This document shows positions 24,056-34,633 of a stretch of 64,000 bases of DNA, piece after piece. Origin of the DNA: Lottia gigantea (Eukaryota > Mollusca > Gastropoda > Lottiidae); NCBI RefSeq assembly GCF_000327385.1, contig NW_008708986.1, positions 3,769,124 through 3,833,123 on the forward strand, read 5' to 3'. The notes below the pieces were generated by a model. The model saw only the letters and a list, made by a program, of their open reading frames with translations. It did not search any database and had not been told where the DNA came from. The stretch's first letter is position 1. Each line of letters starts with the position of its first letter. The position numbers and the translations under genes are program-made.

Positions 24056-24917
24056 GTAATTATGTATCAAATACTATTAACGTTAACTATTGTCATTTGG
24101 ACAATCAATTAGAAAATCAGGTGAAAAGGTATTTTAATTTAGAATTTGGTGAAAGGTTATGTGATGACAAAGCTTTATTGTCAGTTGAAGATAAACGTTT
24201 TCTTAATATTATGGATCAATCTGTAAAATTAGTTGATAATCATTATGTAACAGATTTGCCATTTCGTGATAAAACTTTCTATATGCCAGATAATAAGTTA
24301 CAAGCAGAAATGTTTGCTTATAAACTTCAAAAAAGGCTAGCTGTTAATAGTATGCTTCATGAGAAATATACTGCCTTTATGACTGATTTAGAAACAAATA
24401 ATTATGCTGAGAAAGTCCCTGTAAATGAACTAAAGTTTGGTTTATTCCGCACCATAATGTTAGTCATCCTCGCAAACCAGAAAAAGTTCGTGTTGTTTTT
24501 AATTGTCCTCTTATATATGATAATGTATCTTTAAATTCTCAGTTATTGTCTGGTCCTGACTTAACAAATAATTGATTAGGTGTCTTATTAAGGTGGCGTC
24601 AGGAACCTTATGCATTTATGGCAGACATTGAAAGTATGTTCTACCAGGTCCGCGTGACAAAACATGATTGTGATATGATGAGATTTCTATGGTGACCCGG
24701 TGGTAACATAGACTGTGAACCTGTTCAGTACAGGATGCTTGTGCATCTTTTCGGTGCAATAAGTTCACCAAGTTGTTCAAATTATGCATTAAAACGTGTA
24801 GCTAAAGATAATATTGATATTTGTAGTCCAGAATTAATTAATTCTATAAATAACGATTTCTATGTTGACGATTTAGTAAAATCTGTATCTAAAGAAAGTG
24901 AAGCTATCGCATGAAAT
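24056..24917 (+). pseudogene. BEL/Pao-1 reverse transcriptase region (fossil)
   Basis: Motifs of a Pao-type reverse transcriptase appear across this stretch: a long pre-RT segment with LLSVEDKRFLNIMDQSVKLV, a palm segment around AFMADIESMFYQVRV, a YRMLVHLFGAISSPS-type segment and NDFYVDDLVKS, which holds the catalytic aspartates. Fossil, not intact. Confidence 0.8.
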
Positions 24918-25520
24918 TTGCATGAAATTTCTGTCGATTGTTGTGTCAAGCCTAAAGAATTAGAAAAAATAATCAATGTCCAATTGCATCATTTTGCGGA
25001 CGCTTCAAATGATGGTTATGGTACGGTAACCTATGTGCGCCATGAAAATCAATCTGGTGAAGTAAATTGTGCTTTTGTACTTGGAAGGTCTCGTGTAGCG
25101 CCTTTAAAGCCCCATACAATTGTAAAACTAGAATTGTCTGCGGCTACGTCAATTGTGAAAATAAATAGTATGTTAAAATCGGAATTAACCATGTTAGTAG
25201 ATGAAACATATTTTTGGACGGACAGTCAAACCGTTATGAAATATATCTGGAACGAGCAAATGCGTCATCAAGTGTTTGTCGCTAATAGGCTTGCTATAAT
25301 ACGTGATGGCTCAGAAATTAGCCAGTGGAACTATGTGCCTTCTAAACAAAACCCTGCGGATCATGCCTCGCGTGGTTTATCAGCATCGGATATTACTCGT
25401 GTTAATTGGTTAAGTGGTCCGGAGTTCCTTAAGATAGCAAAATCTGAATGGCCATCTGAAATACCTGTTAATAAAGAATGTGAAATTCCAATATCTGTAA
25501 ATGTGATTAAAATCTCTTAA
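24918..25520 (+). pseudogene. BEL/Pao-1 RNase H-like region (fossil)
   Basis: HHFADASNDGYGTVTYVRH is the first catalytic strand of a retroelement RNase H, with VKLELSAATS (second acidic position) and YFWTDSQTVMKYI (third). QWNYVPSKQNPADHASRG, typical of BEL/Pao just after RNase H, follows. The enzyme would remove the RNA strand of the cDNA hybrid. Confidence 0.85.
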
Positions 25521-25533
25521 TACAGTAAATAAA

Positions 25534-27022
25534 TTGTTAGAAAAATATTCCGATTGGCATAAGTTAAAACGTGGAATATCGTGGTGGTTACGATTTCGTG
25601 AAATATTAAGATGTAAAGCTAAAAGTTTGGTAATTCCAAATAATTTGTGTAAAAAATCTTTGTCTCTAAGTGAAATAAGCAATGCGGAAGTTGAAATCAT
25701 AAAATTTGTGCAAAATTCTTCTTATTCTGAGGAAATTAAATGTCTTCAAAGTAATGTCAAAAATGTGAAATTACAAAGTAGTATTTCTAATTTAGATCCA
25801 TTCATTAAGGATGGTATTTTGCGTGTTGGCGGTAGATTACGCAATGCAAATATTCCATATAATGCTAAACATCAAATTATTTTGCCATATAAATGTCATA
25901 TTACAAATCTTATTGTTAAATATTGTCATGTTAATGTTGCTCATATGCGTAAAAATTAAGTAATATTCGTAAAATGTATTGGATTGTAAAAGTTGGTGTA
26001 TTATTTAAGACAATTTTAAGCAAATGTGTAATGTGTAAAAGGTATCAGTCAAGACTCAGTGAACAAAAGATGGCTGATATTCCTATGTTCAGACTTAAAT
26101 CAGATTTACCCCCATTTAATCAAGTGGGAACTGACTATTTCGGGCCTATTGAAATAAAAGTAGGTAGAACTGTGAGAAAAAGATACGGTGTAATCTTTAC
26201 GTGTTTGATTTCACGTGCCGTACATTTGGAAGTTTCAGACTCTTTAGATACCAGTTCTTGTGTGAACGCACTAAGACGCTTTATATCGCGTAGAGGAATG
26301 CCCAGTGATGTGTATTCTGACAATGGCACAAACTTAGTTGGTGCACAAAATGAACTCAAACAATCTTTAAACGAGTTAAATAGAACACAAATTGAAAACT
26401 TTGCAGTGAAAAGTGGCTTTCAGTGGCATTTCAATCTTCCAACAGCCTCACACTTCGGTGGTGTGTGGGAGAGGCAAATCAGAACTGTTCGTAAAATTCT
26501 TTATGGTATATTAAATGAACAATTTTTAAGAACTTCTCAAAGTGATGAAGAGCTCCGAACTCTTTTCTGTGAAGTGGAATCGGTTATAAATAGTAGACCT
26601 TTAACCCGTGTTAGTACAGATCCTAGTGACTTAGAGGTTATAACGCCTAACTCTATATTAATGTGTCATCAGAACATTGTTTATCCTCCTGGATTATTTG
26701 ATCAAAAAGATGTTTATTCTAAAAGACGTTGGCGTCAAATCCAGTATCTAACTGGTGTATTCTGGAAACGCTGGACTGAAGAATATTTACATACTATGCA
26801 ATCTCGTGAAAAATGGTTAAATCATCTAAAAACATTAAAATATGTGATATAATGTTAATTGTAGACTCTTCTGCTCCTAGAGGTTCTTGGCCTATGGGAA
26901 TAGTATTAGAAACTTTTCCAGATAAAAACGGTCTAGTCAGAAGTGTTAAAATCAGAACAAAGGGAACGGTCTTAACCCGTCCAATTGCAAAATTAGTCTT
27001 AATCTTAGAAAGTGACAATTAG
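25534..27022 (+). pseudogene. BEL/Pao-1 integrase region (fossil)
   Basis: The zinc-binding HHCC domain is visible from HQIILPYKCHITNLIVKYCH to VMCKRYQ. The catalytic core follows with GTDYFGPIEI (first D), DVYSDNGTNLVGA (second D) and FNLPTASHFGGVWERQIRTV (E region). The C-terminal PRGSWPMGIV...PIAKLVLI is the family's closing segment. BEL/Pao integrases insert cDNA with 5-bp duplications, in agreement with GGTTT at the flanks. Confidence 0.88.
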
Positions 27023-27313
27023 TATATAATATTGTTGTAAGTGCTATAAGTGTTGTAAAAGTATGTCTTAAATATGGAAATTTAAATGTTTTAATATCAA
27101 ACGGTAAAAATTTGAATTTGTTTATAGTTATTTGTCGTGATGTATGTGGTAAAATTTTAACTTATTTAATGTATATTTCCGAATATAATACGTATTCTTG
27201 TATAATACGTCGTCTAATTCTTAGTTAAGAATTCATAAATGTGTGCTTTAGTTATATGATTTTGAACATATTTTAGTTGTGTATCTCATTATACAATTCG
27301 ATAGGGGCCGGAA

Positions 27314-27713
27314 TGTAATGTCCAAAATTATTAGTACCTTGATATAGTGTGAACGTGAACTCGTGTGAGACGAGTAAGACTAGCTGGTCTGACCAAGTCT
27401 ACCTCCCAAGAGCATTGCGGGAGAAACCTCGTGCATTGAAAGGAACATTTCGATATTGTTTTTCACCGCATTTCTGTGGTCTTTCATTGTGAATTCGTGA
27501 ACTATGTGAAATTTTGTGAACTATGTGAACTTTTGTGAAATGTATGAACCCTATGTGAAATGTAAGTCTTTATGAAGAATATATGTAAAAAGTATAAAGG
27601 TGACTTTTGTTATTTTCAATGTAGCCCGTGAAACCACGGAGGGCGCGTTCTAAATTATTGATTTGCCTTCTTTTCCTCTGATGCTTTTTGATTTCCATGA
27701 AGGTATTCCCACA
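27314..27713 (+). repeat. BEL/Pao-1 3' LTR
   Basis: 400 bases, preceded directly by a purine-rich tract ending GGGGCCGGAA. Beyond it, GGTTT repeats the flank of the 5' LTR. The sequence that follows is another BEL/Pao fragment on the opposite strand. Confidence 0.95.
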
Positions 27714-27718
27714 GGTTT

Positions 27719-29706
27719 AGTTACCACAGGTTTCCTTCCGACAATAGTCTCCGCAAGGGGTGGATTGTAAAAGTTCATCGGGATGAAGGGCCGAGCTTCC
27801 TGGTATGTTAGATTTTCCGAAGAGCTGTGAAAAAACAAGTCAATAGCTTGTCCAACGTCATCAGCTGATGTGCAACCGTCGTCCATGTAAAAGTCGTCGA
27901 GTACAAAACTGGATACATCATCGGAATAGTCATCTTTGTTATAAACGGTATGATGGAGTGCGATTATGCAGCACGCCGGACTAGATACTGCTCCAAACAG
28001 GTGGTAACATATATGATAGTCAGTCATTGGTTGTGAGTAGTTACCATTTTCCCACCGTAGTATTCTAAGTAAGTCTCTCTGGTATTCAGGAACTGTCACC
28101 ATCATGAACATGGCGGCAATGTCGCAGCGAGATTTTTTCTCATTCGGCATAAAGCGCCTGGTCCCTTGAGTAGTTCATCGTTGAGCGATCTTCCATCTCC
28201 TCTCAAACTAGCGTTGAAAATTACCCTTAGTTTCTTCTTCCTTTTATGGAATACTCCATGGTGTGTCAAATAATGTGCAGTAGTTGTCTGTGAATGATTG
28301 TCTGGTACTTTCTGTATGTATCCATTTCTTATTGCGTCTTCCATGAAATTTGAATATTCTTTGGCATAGTTTTTCATCCTTAGTGAACCGTTTCTTTAGT
28401 CGGTCTAGAGAAGATTGGGCAATGTGTAGGTTGTTACCAAGATTAGGCGTAGTTCGTCTTAAGGGTATGTCAATGGTATATTTCTTGTCAGCAAGTCTAA
28501 TGCTATTATTAGCTTGGTCAATAAATTGTTGGTCTTCTTTTGAAATACCTAAGTCATCTTGAGTGTCTTCTGTAAATTCTCGACCAAACATACATAGAGT
28601 TTCATGGGTTGTGACATCCTTTGCAGATTCGTGTTCTGTTATTAGTAGTCTTGAGTCCTCTTCTCCGGTACTAGGGTTTCTTATGTTGACGTAGTTACAA
28701 GCTAAGTGTGTTTTTTTTCCTTGCATGTAGAATAGACCAGCCAATCCGTTTCTCTCAGCCCATGGTGATGTAGAAGATACTGAAGGTATTACTTCTCTAG
28801 GTGATGTTGCTAATGGCACGTTTCTACCAATCATCAAGACTATGTTAGCGTTGGTAACTTCTGGTATCTCCTTAGATATACGTTTCAGATGATCAAATGA
28901 TTCTGCTGCTCTTCTGGTTGGTATTTGTTGTCGAGAAATTGGTAATTCTTCTCTAGTATAACCTATAGGAAATTGGAAAATTTCAGAGGTGTCAAAATTC
29001 AAAATCTCCAGGTTCTCCAAACGTCGACAATTTACAGTTTGAGTCCCATGCATAGTCGTAAGCTCTACAAATATGTCTTCGCCTGTCCATCCTTTATCTG
29101 TAGTGAATTCGGTCTCAATAATACAGGAGTCAGCTTCTGCGTCAAAATATATATAAATCGGAGTCAAATCAGAAGGATGGTCTCTGTGTCTAATATAGCC
29201 TAAGGTTATGTGAGCAAGGTCGTCAAATTCATCAGAGTCATTCTCTGTTTGGTTTGTAGTGCTGTTAGATGAAACATTTACGTGGTTGGAATAGAACTTG
29301 GGGGCTGTCGGATCTAATTTGTGTTGAAAGTCTGGATGGGATAGACATAAACATTCAGTGTGATAACTGTATTGTCGATGTCTGCTTTACTAAAGTTTTC
29401 TAGTTTGTTTTTTGTTTCAAAACAAAACCTGGTTATGTTCTGTACTGCTGAAGAAAAGGCTACTCTAGCTTTGCCTATCTGTGAAATTCTGCCTCTTTCT
29501 GACATTTGTGAAGGAGATAATCTTCCAGAAGATTTGGGTTCTATGGTACTTGCGCCGTCGTAGTCGTCTTTGGAAGACGTTGTAAATTTAGAAAATGTTC
29601 GCCGTGGTAAATAGCCTCTGTCGGAATTCCGTGTCGGTGTCTTTTTGGTGTCAGGGATTGTCCAAAACTGTGGCTTCTCACTCAATGGACCCCGAAAACA
29701 AAACAC
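27719..29706 (-). mobile_element. BEL/Pao-2 fragment
   Basis: An older and different BEL/Pao copy on the minus strand. From right to left it shows a gag-like start (29314-29706, with RISQIGKARVAFSSAVQNIT), a pre-RT segment (28244-29167, with PISRQQIPTRRAAESFDHLK, LMIGRNVPLATSPREV and DQQFIDQANNSIRL), an RT entry segment (28102-28377, HHGVFHKRKKKLRVIFNAS) and an RT catalytic segment (27650-28150, VLDDFYMDDGCTSADD). RNase H, integrase and LTRs were not recognised. Fossil, several breaks. Confidence 0.85.
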
Positions 29707-30029
29707 TTCTATAGTTAAATGGTTTTATATTTCTCAGAATCAGTATTGAATGGTTTTCTGAAAGTACAAATAAGTAAAATGTAAGTTTACCGGCGTTGGG
29801 TTCTCAAATGCTTATAGAAAGGCTCCGAATTAAAAAGTAAGGACTGTATACTCATTCAAATGTGAAAGTCCAATCATTCATTCAAATTCTGTGTTTACAA
29901 ATCTTTAATCAGCCATCTTTTCATTTACATAAGGGAGATAACTCTTATAAACATATAATTACCACTTGACCGTTTAAACTCGGTCACAATCTATCTTAGC
30001 CTTGGCTGAGAAGCCCAGTACTGTAAAAA

Positions 30030-30300
30030 AAATTAAATTAAATGAATGGAGTTTTACGTCCTACTTTTCTGCACCATGTGGGCTAATGAAGACGGGCAAC
30101 GCCATGCAGGGTGCAATGAGGGAAATTTTACCAGGACAGCGGCATTAGCCTGCTCTTTTTCGATTTCCAACTATCGAGGGATCTTTAACGTGCACAGCCT
30201 GTAGCACACGGAGCTTCGGTTTATTGTCCCATCCGAACGACTAGACGCTTTTTTCATGTCAGCCCCTCGTACCTGCATCACTGACAGGCGGAAACCGGGC
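30030..30300. repeat. Dispersed repeat (SINE-like or conserved non-coding repeat)
   Basis: This GC-richer block contains GTTTTACGTCCTACTTTTC, GGGATCTTTAACGTGCACAG, GGAGCTTCGGTTTATTGTCC and CATCCGAACGACTAGACG. Closely similar blocks recur in many invertebrate genomes to my recollection. It has no open frame. It lies in the intron upstream of THAP-gene exon 2. The family name cannot be given from this sequence alone. Confidence 0.45.
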
Positions 30301-30350
30301 CCCAGTACTGTACAGTCCACTTTAAATTCAATAGTATTATTAGTAGACAG

Positions 30351-30504
30351 GAGCTATACCATCTAAATTTAAATGGAATAAGCACACAATTGCAAGGAAT
30401 GTAACCAGAAGAGTTGTATTGGAGAAGAAAGCCAAATTTGATGAAGATATGAATGTTGAAGCTAATGATGTTTGTGATGATAACAAGGAAAACATATCTC
30501 CCAG
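30351..30504 (+). pseudogene. THAP-type gene, exon 2 (AVPTIF-like box and linker)
   Basis: Bounded by a good acceptor (TTAGTAGACAG) and donor (CCCAG|GTAGGT). It is 154 nt, with phase 2 in and 2 out. It encodes AIPSKFKWN, matching the AVPTIF-type box that closes THAP domains, then a charged linker with TRRVVLEKKAKFDEDM and DDNKENISP. Its donor phase fits exactly with the acceptor at 42201. The intron between them holds a whole Polinton-type insertion. No stop is seen inside the exon. Confidence 0.7.
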
Positions 30505-30767
30505 GTAGGTACATTGTTTTTATCAGTTGCATAATAACAAAAGAAGCACAACAAAGGCACTCTCTGACAGGGCTGCCAAGTAGACAAACCACGTCCCATT
30601 GTTAAATTAGTTGTTCTGAAAGCGCCAACATTGCAATGGAGCTCAAACTCTATTTTAGCGTTTAGAAATGCACTGTAGAACTTCATTGAAGATAAAGATT
30701 TACGTAATCATGTTACTGATTTGAAATATTCATAAATATTATACATGCAACTTTAGTAGTATATGTC

Positions 30768-30833
30768 TTTTCGGATATGATGCATTTCAGTTCTGCGCAT
30801 GCGCAGCTTTTTCAATACATCATATCCGAAAAC
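30768..30833. repeat. Hairpin at the left side of Polinton-B
   Basis: TTTTCGGATATGATG is repeated in inverse as CATCATATCCGAAAA with a central GCGCATGCGC palindrome, giving a nearly perfect 66-base fold-back. It lies about 150 bases before the first virion gene. Confidence 0.85.
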
Positions 30834-30837
30834 TGTT

Positions 30838-30950
30838 AAAATGTATTATAACAGACTCCCCAAACTGTATTATAACAGACTCCTCCAAACTGTATTATAA
30901 CAAACTCCCACCCCAAACTGTATTATAAATTACCCCAAACCACACATCAC
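30838..30950. repeat. Tandem repeats upstream of Polinton-B virion genes
   Basis: Four imperfect copies of AAACTGTATTATAACAGACTC, spaced 24-28 bases apart. They sit between the hairpin and the first gene, in the same order as at Polinton-A (4188-4373). Confidence 0.85.
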
Positions 30951-30985
30951 TAATAATAATACAGTATAAAATAACCGCATTAAAA

Positions 30986-31276
30986 ATGTCTTTAATTTTA
31001 AAACACGAAAAAAAAAAATTCGAAGGAGACGGTTTCTTCTCTGCGCTAGCATCTCTCATCCCCAAAGTGGCCAATTTTGTCTCAAACAACAAATCCCTCA
31101 TTTCCTCAGAAGCGCCAGCTCTTGGATCTGTGGCAAAAGCAGGAGTAAATATAAGCGATGCAGTGAAAAAAGCTAATGAACTTAAAGAACTTCAGCTAAT
31201 AAGAGAACTAAGAAATAAGAGACTAGAAAGACAAGCCCTAGAAAAACAAGGAAAAGGGTTTAAAATCATTGGATAA
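30986..31276 (+). CDS. Polinton-B small virion core-like protein (PX-like)
   Basis: 96 residues starting in the context CATTAAAAATG. A Gly/Phe start (FEGDGFFSALASLIPKV) is followed by an amphipathic helix. It ends in a very basic coil (ELKELQLIRELRNKRLERQA) with GKGFK. Small basic proteins of this type beside the capsid gene in Polintons and adintoviruses are thought to be core or membrane-active proteins akin to adenovirus pX/pVI. It ends two bases before the major capsid ATG. The role is inferred from size, charge and position. Confidence 0.6.
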   Translation: MSLILKHEKKKFEGDGFFSALASLIPKVANFVSNNKSLISSEAPALGSVAKAGVNISDAVKKANELKELQLIRELRNKRLERQALEKQGKGFKIIG

Positions 31277-31278
31277 AA

Positions 31279-32544
31279 ATGGCAAGCAAAAATTACAGAT
31301 TGGATCCAATCTTTCAATTGTATGATCCGATTCAATATTCGTTCAACAAGAAGAAAGAGGATTACGTAATCATCTCACCATCGGTAGGGACAAAGACCCA
31401 AATAAACGACGGAGGAAGAGTTACCTTTGACATTAATTCGTTGTCCAATTGGTTGCTTCTTTCCGATGCCCATTTCCGATGCGATTTCAAAATCAAAGAC
31501 GCCACTCAGAATCGAATTCCACAAACCAACACGACTTTAGAAAACAACTTCTTTCCGTCTTTATTCAGCGAAATGGTTTTGGAAGCTGGTTCAAATCCGA
31601 TAGAGACCATAAAACACCCCGGCGAGTTTGACACAATGTTGAAAAATGACGCAGACCTTGCTAGGATAAGGGTAGTTGCTAGAAACACACTGGAAAGAGT
31701 GACTCGCGGAGTAAATCACGGATTTGAAAAACGAGCGCTTCAATACAACAATATCGTCGAGAACAACAGATGGGGTAATTACGTAAATTGGAAGTTGTAT
31801 CCTTTATTTGGTCTTTTGGAACACAGAAAGGTTTCCATAGGTTTACCGTATAAAATTCATTTGCAAAGAGAAATCAACGACAACAAGATATTCTTTGGTG
31901 AAAACAACTCTGACGCAAAATTGGAAATAAGGAATATCCAACTTTACATACCGGTAATCACTCCTTCCGTAGAAGTGGAAACGAGAATATTCAACTCTTT
32001 AACCAAAGACATCGAAATTGCTTTTCTTCGTCGTAACACGGTAGGTAGCATGACTTTAACGGGAGAATCCACCACGTGGCCAATTACCAACACCGTCAAA
32101 CCAGCGAGGTATCTAATGGTAGGTTTCAAAAACTTGCCAGACTCTCAGACAAACAACAACAACATTTTCAGAGTGGCATTGAACCATACTCAAGATCCCA
32201 TCATTCGCAAAGTTCAAGTCAGATTGAACAACGATGATTATCCCAATCAACCTTTGACAATTGATCCTTCCAAAAAAGATTACAACGAATTGTACAGAAA
32301 CTATAAAAACATGTGCGAATTGTTTGGAAATACGCCTCAGTTTGAATACACAGATTTTTCACTCAATCATCCAATCTTTTGTTTCGATCTGTCACCTCAT
32401 CAAGAAGATCTTTTCAAAACAGGGGTAAACATAAATATTCACATCGATAAAACACAAGGAGATGTGACCGGCAATTGTTTATTGCTGGAAGAAGCAAAAC
32501 ATTTGATTAAAATATCAGATAGAAGAATGATAAGAATTGAATAA
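31279..32544 (+). CDS. Polinton-B major capsid protein (double jelly-roll hexon)
   Basis: 421 residues, open from ATG (context GGATAAAAATG) to stop. It matches the capsid gene of Polinton-A throughout. The family's closing block is present: RYLMVGFKN (about 270), VQVRLNNDDYPNQPL (about 308), NHPIFCFDLSPHQEDLFKTG (about 365) and the final beta strands before RRMIRIE. Polinton hexons form trimers that tile an icosahedral shell. The size is at the short end for hexons. Located between the small core protein and the pVI-like gene. Confidence 0.88.
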   Translation: MASKNYRLDPIFQLYDPIQYSFNKKKEDYVIISPSVGTKTQINDGGRVTFDINSLSNWLLLSDAHFRCDFKIKDATQNRIPQTNTTLENNFFPSLFSEMVLEAGSNPIETIKHPGEFDTMLKNDADLARIRVVARNTLERVTRGVNHGFEKRALQYNNIVENNRWGNYVNWKLYPLFGLLEHRKVSIGLPYKIHLQREINDNKIFFGENNSDAKLEIRNIQLYIPVITPSVEVETRIFNSLTKDIEIAFLRRNTVGSMTLTGESTTWPITNTVKPARYLMVGFKNLPDSQTNNNNIFRVALNHTQDPIIRKVQVRLNNDDYPNQPLTIDPSKKDYNELYRNYKNMCELFGNTPQFEYTDFSLNHPIFCFDLSPHQEDLFKTGVNINIHIDKTQGDVTGNCLLLEEAKHLIKISDRRMIRIE

Positions 32545-32563
32545 AAAAAACACCCCTTAAAAA

Positions 32564-33151
32564 TGAAACCAGAAACTGTAGTTATGAAAATAATAGAAGC
32601 TATGGAAACGAATTCGCCGACTCTAATAACTTACAACGGTAAAAAAAGTGCATATAACCCAAAAGATTATCGATAAATACAAACATTGCAAAGTCAGAGA
32701 CGATATAGACTTGGAAAGAATTGATGAGAATTTAACTAAAAAAGGTGGATTTTTACCTTTCTTACCTTTAATCTTTGCTGGTTTAACTGCAGCTGGTGCA
32801 GCTACTGGAGGAATATCTGTCGCAGTCAAAGCTGCCAACGCAAATAAAGCAGCTGCAGTAAAAGAAGCTGAAGAACGTAGACACAATTTGGCAATGGAAA
32901 GAGAAGCACGAGGAGGTTCGGGAATAGGAGATATATTAGGGACGGTTAAAGAATTCGGACAAAGATTTGTCGAAGAAACCAAGAAAACTGTTAAAGAGGG
33001 ATTAAGCAAATTAATAGATAAAATCGACACCGGAGAAATGAAGGTCAAACACAAGGGCGACGCCATATTTTTTAAAAACATACGTTCGCGCGAGGGAATC
33101 TTCCTTTCAAAGTATAAAGGCAACGGGGTGATTTTTGGTACGAAAATGTAA
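32564..33151 (+). CDS. Polinton-B pVI-like/minor virion protein
   Basis: The best-supported open part (32648-33151) has a short N-terminal region, a glycine/alanine-rich hydrophobic segment (GGFLPFLPLIFAGLTAAGAA, about residues 33-55), then alanine/lysine-rich helices (AANANKAAAVKEAEE) and a basic C-terminus. This looks like a membrane-active internal protein such as adenovirus pVI. A CTTAAAAATG motif at 32560 marks the probable start of the gene region. The same region follows the capsid gene in Polinton-A. Function is inferred. Confidence 0.55.
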
Positions 33152-33160
33152 TAAATAAAA

Positions 33161-33777
33161 ATGGGCAATTTAATCATTCAGAAATATTTCCTAATAACCC
33201 AATGCTCATGTGTATATGCGGTAGTTCAGGTTCTGGGAAAACTCATCTCACTTTTAACATGTTGACAACACCAAACCTTTTAGATTTCGATTCTCTGTAT
33301 ATCTACACAACAACACCAGAGCAATCGTATTATCAATTCCTCAAAGCTTTGGAATTTTTACCAAAGAAAGATGTTCAAGACCTATTTCAATATTACGAAG
33401 AAAACGAAGAAGAAGTGGAAATAAAAGATATCATAGATAACTACATCGAAGGAAAGAATCCAACGGATATAAAAGTTTTTCTTACGAAAAATGTTAATGA
33501 TCTAGACTTGTCTAATATTGATAGCAAACGAAAGAACTTGGTATTGTTTGACGACTGCGTAGCGCANAGAAATCAAGCTGTTCAACAAGAATTCTTCACG
33601 AAAGGAAGACATCACAACTGTCACTGCATATACCAATCCCAATCTTTTTACGGAATGGATAGAGATACATTTAAAAAGGTTTGTAAAGCTCAATGGAGAA
33701 ACCCAGATGATCATGGATATGTATTTGTAAATACTAGAAAACCTGCGGGAGAAAGAGTTATGATCGATATATGTTAA
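33161..33777 (+). CDS. Polinton-B genome-packaging ATPase (FtsK/HerA type)
   Basis: A P-loop (Walker A) GSSGSGKTH lies at the start of the open frame from 33202, and a Walker B LVLFDD near residue 112. HCIYQSQSFYGMDR (about 140) fits the sensor/arginine-finger part of the A32-like packaging ATPases. Such enzymes pump DNA into the capsid. The protein is short (191 aa), as in Polintons. Base 33567 is ambiguous, just after the Walker B. The ATAAAAATG motif lies at 33156. Confidence 0.85.
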
Positions 33778-33793
33778 TTTTATTTTTTTAAAA

Positions 33794-34633
33794 ATGACGG
33801 ATTGGAATAATTTTTTAAAAAGAAATAGAGAATATATCAAAGCTAAGAATAAAATAAAGACCCAAGTTGAAAATAACAGATTACAACAACTCGGATTAAC
33901 GGAAAATCTACAGACTCTATTTCAACCCATATTAAAATCTCAAGAGGATATTAAAAATAAATTAGCTTTAGAACCCACACCTCCTTTAGAACACCCCAAA
34001 CCGATTGAATATAATGGTATTATAATTAGGACATTAGATGATATAAAACGTCTTTTTTCAAACCCTGACCCAGATTTACCAAAGAGCATTTCACCAAACG
34101 TTGATAATCAAGGTTTATTGTTTAATGGATTTAGAATAATATTTAGTCCACATTCCCCTTTATTCAAAATCGACACAAAAGACTTTATATTTAGATTAAC
34201 GAGAGGGTTAATAGATTTAATGAATGGCAAGGATTTTGAAATTGCCGATTACAAGGATTTAGTTGCATACTCACAATTTCTACATGCAATAAGAAAGTCA
34301 GGACCCGAAACAAGAAGATTGAAAGAAGTTGATTTTTATATAACAAGAGTTATTGAGGAAGAGAAATCAGGCGATTATGCAGAAGATTATCCACCAATCT
34401 TACAAGAAATAGACGAATTCGATGATATGGTGGCATCTGGACAAGGTATAACGTTTTTATCCGACGACAATAAAGAATTGCTTAATAGATTAGAAATAAT
34501 ATTAGCGGCCATGAAAGAAGGTCATCGATCGGACAGACAATACAACGAAGTCAATGCCATATTAAAACGGCTTTTGGAGAAACAAATCATCACTAAAAAA
34601 GACTATATAAACGTCATTAAAAATGTCCAATAA
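33794..34633 (+). CDS. Polinton-B conserved protein of unknown function (PW-like)
   Basis: 279 residues, open, starting in TTAAAAATG. A helical N-terminus (NFLKRNREYIKAKNK) leads to YNGIIIRTLDDIKRLF, a middle segment SPHSPLFKIDTKDFIFRLTR, and a C-terminal GITFLSDDNKELLNRLEIIL followed by AILKRLLEKQIITKKDYINV. The closing pattern recurs to my recollection in unnamed proteins of other aquatic Polintons. It lies between the ATPase and the penton-like gene, so a virion or assembly role is likely. It overlaps the next start by 11 bases. Confidence 0.6.
   Translation: MTDWNNFLKRNREYIKAKNKIKTQVENNRLQQLGLTENLQTLFQPILKSQEDIKNKLALEPTPPLEHPKPIEYNGIIIRTLDDIKRLFSNPDPDLPKSISPNVDNQGLLFNGFRIIFSPHSPLFKIDTKDFIFRLTRGLIDLMNGKDFEIADYKDLVAYSQFLHAIRKSGPETRRLKEVDFYITRVIEEEKSGDYAEDYPPILQEIDEFDDMVASGQGITFLSDDNKELLNRLEIILAAMKEGHRSDRQYNEVNAILKRLLEKQIITKKDYINVIKNVQ

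Larger units (their letters stand above)
21877..27713 (+). mobile_element. BEL/Pao-1 LTR retrotransposon
   Basis: The 400-bp LTRs (21877-22276 and 27314-27713) both run TGTAATGTCC...TTCCCACA and differ at about eight positions (2%), so the insertion is young. GGTTT lies on both outer sides (21872-21876 and 27714-27718), the 5-bp duplication expected of BEL/Pao. Gag, aspartic protease, reverse transcriptase, RNase H and integrase occur in BEL/Pao order on the plus strand. The polypurine tract GATAGGGGCCGGAA precedes the 3' LTR. The coding region is broken, with about five breaks. Confidence 0.95.

Noticed and set aside
30838-30950. Repeat array near Polinton-B considered as CRISPR or operator array
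   Set aside because: Only four units with no true spacers. It fits short tandem repeats at a Polinton end.
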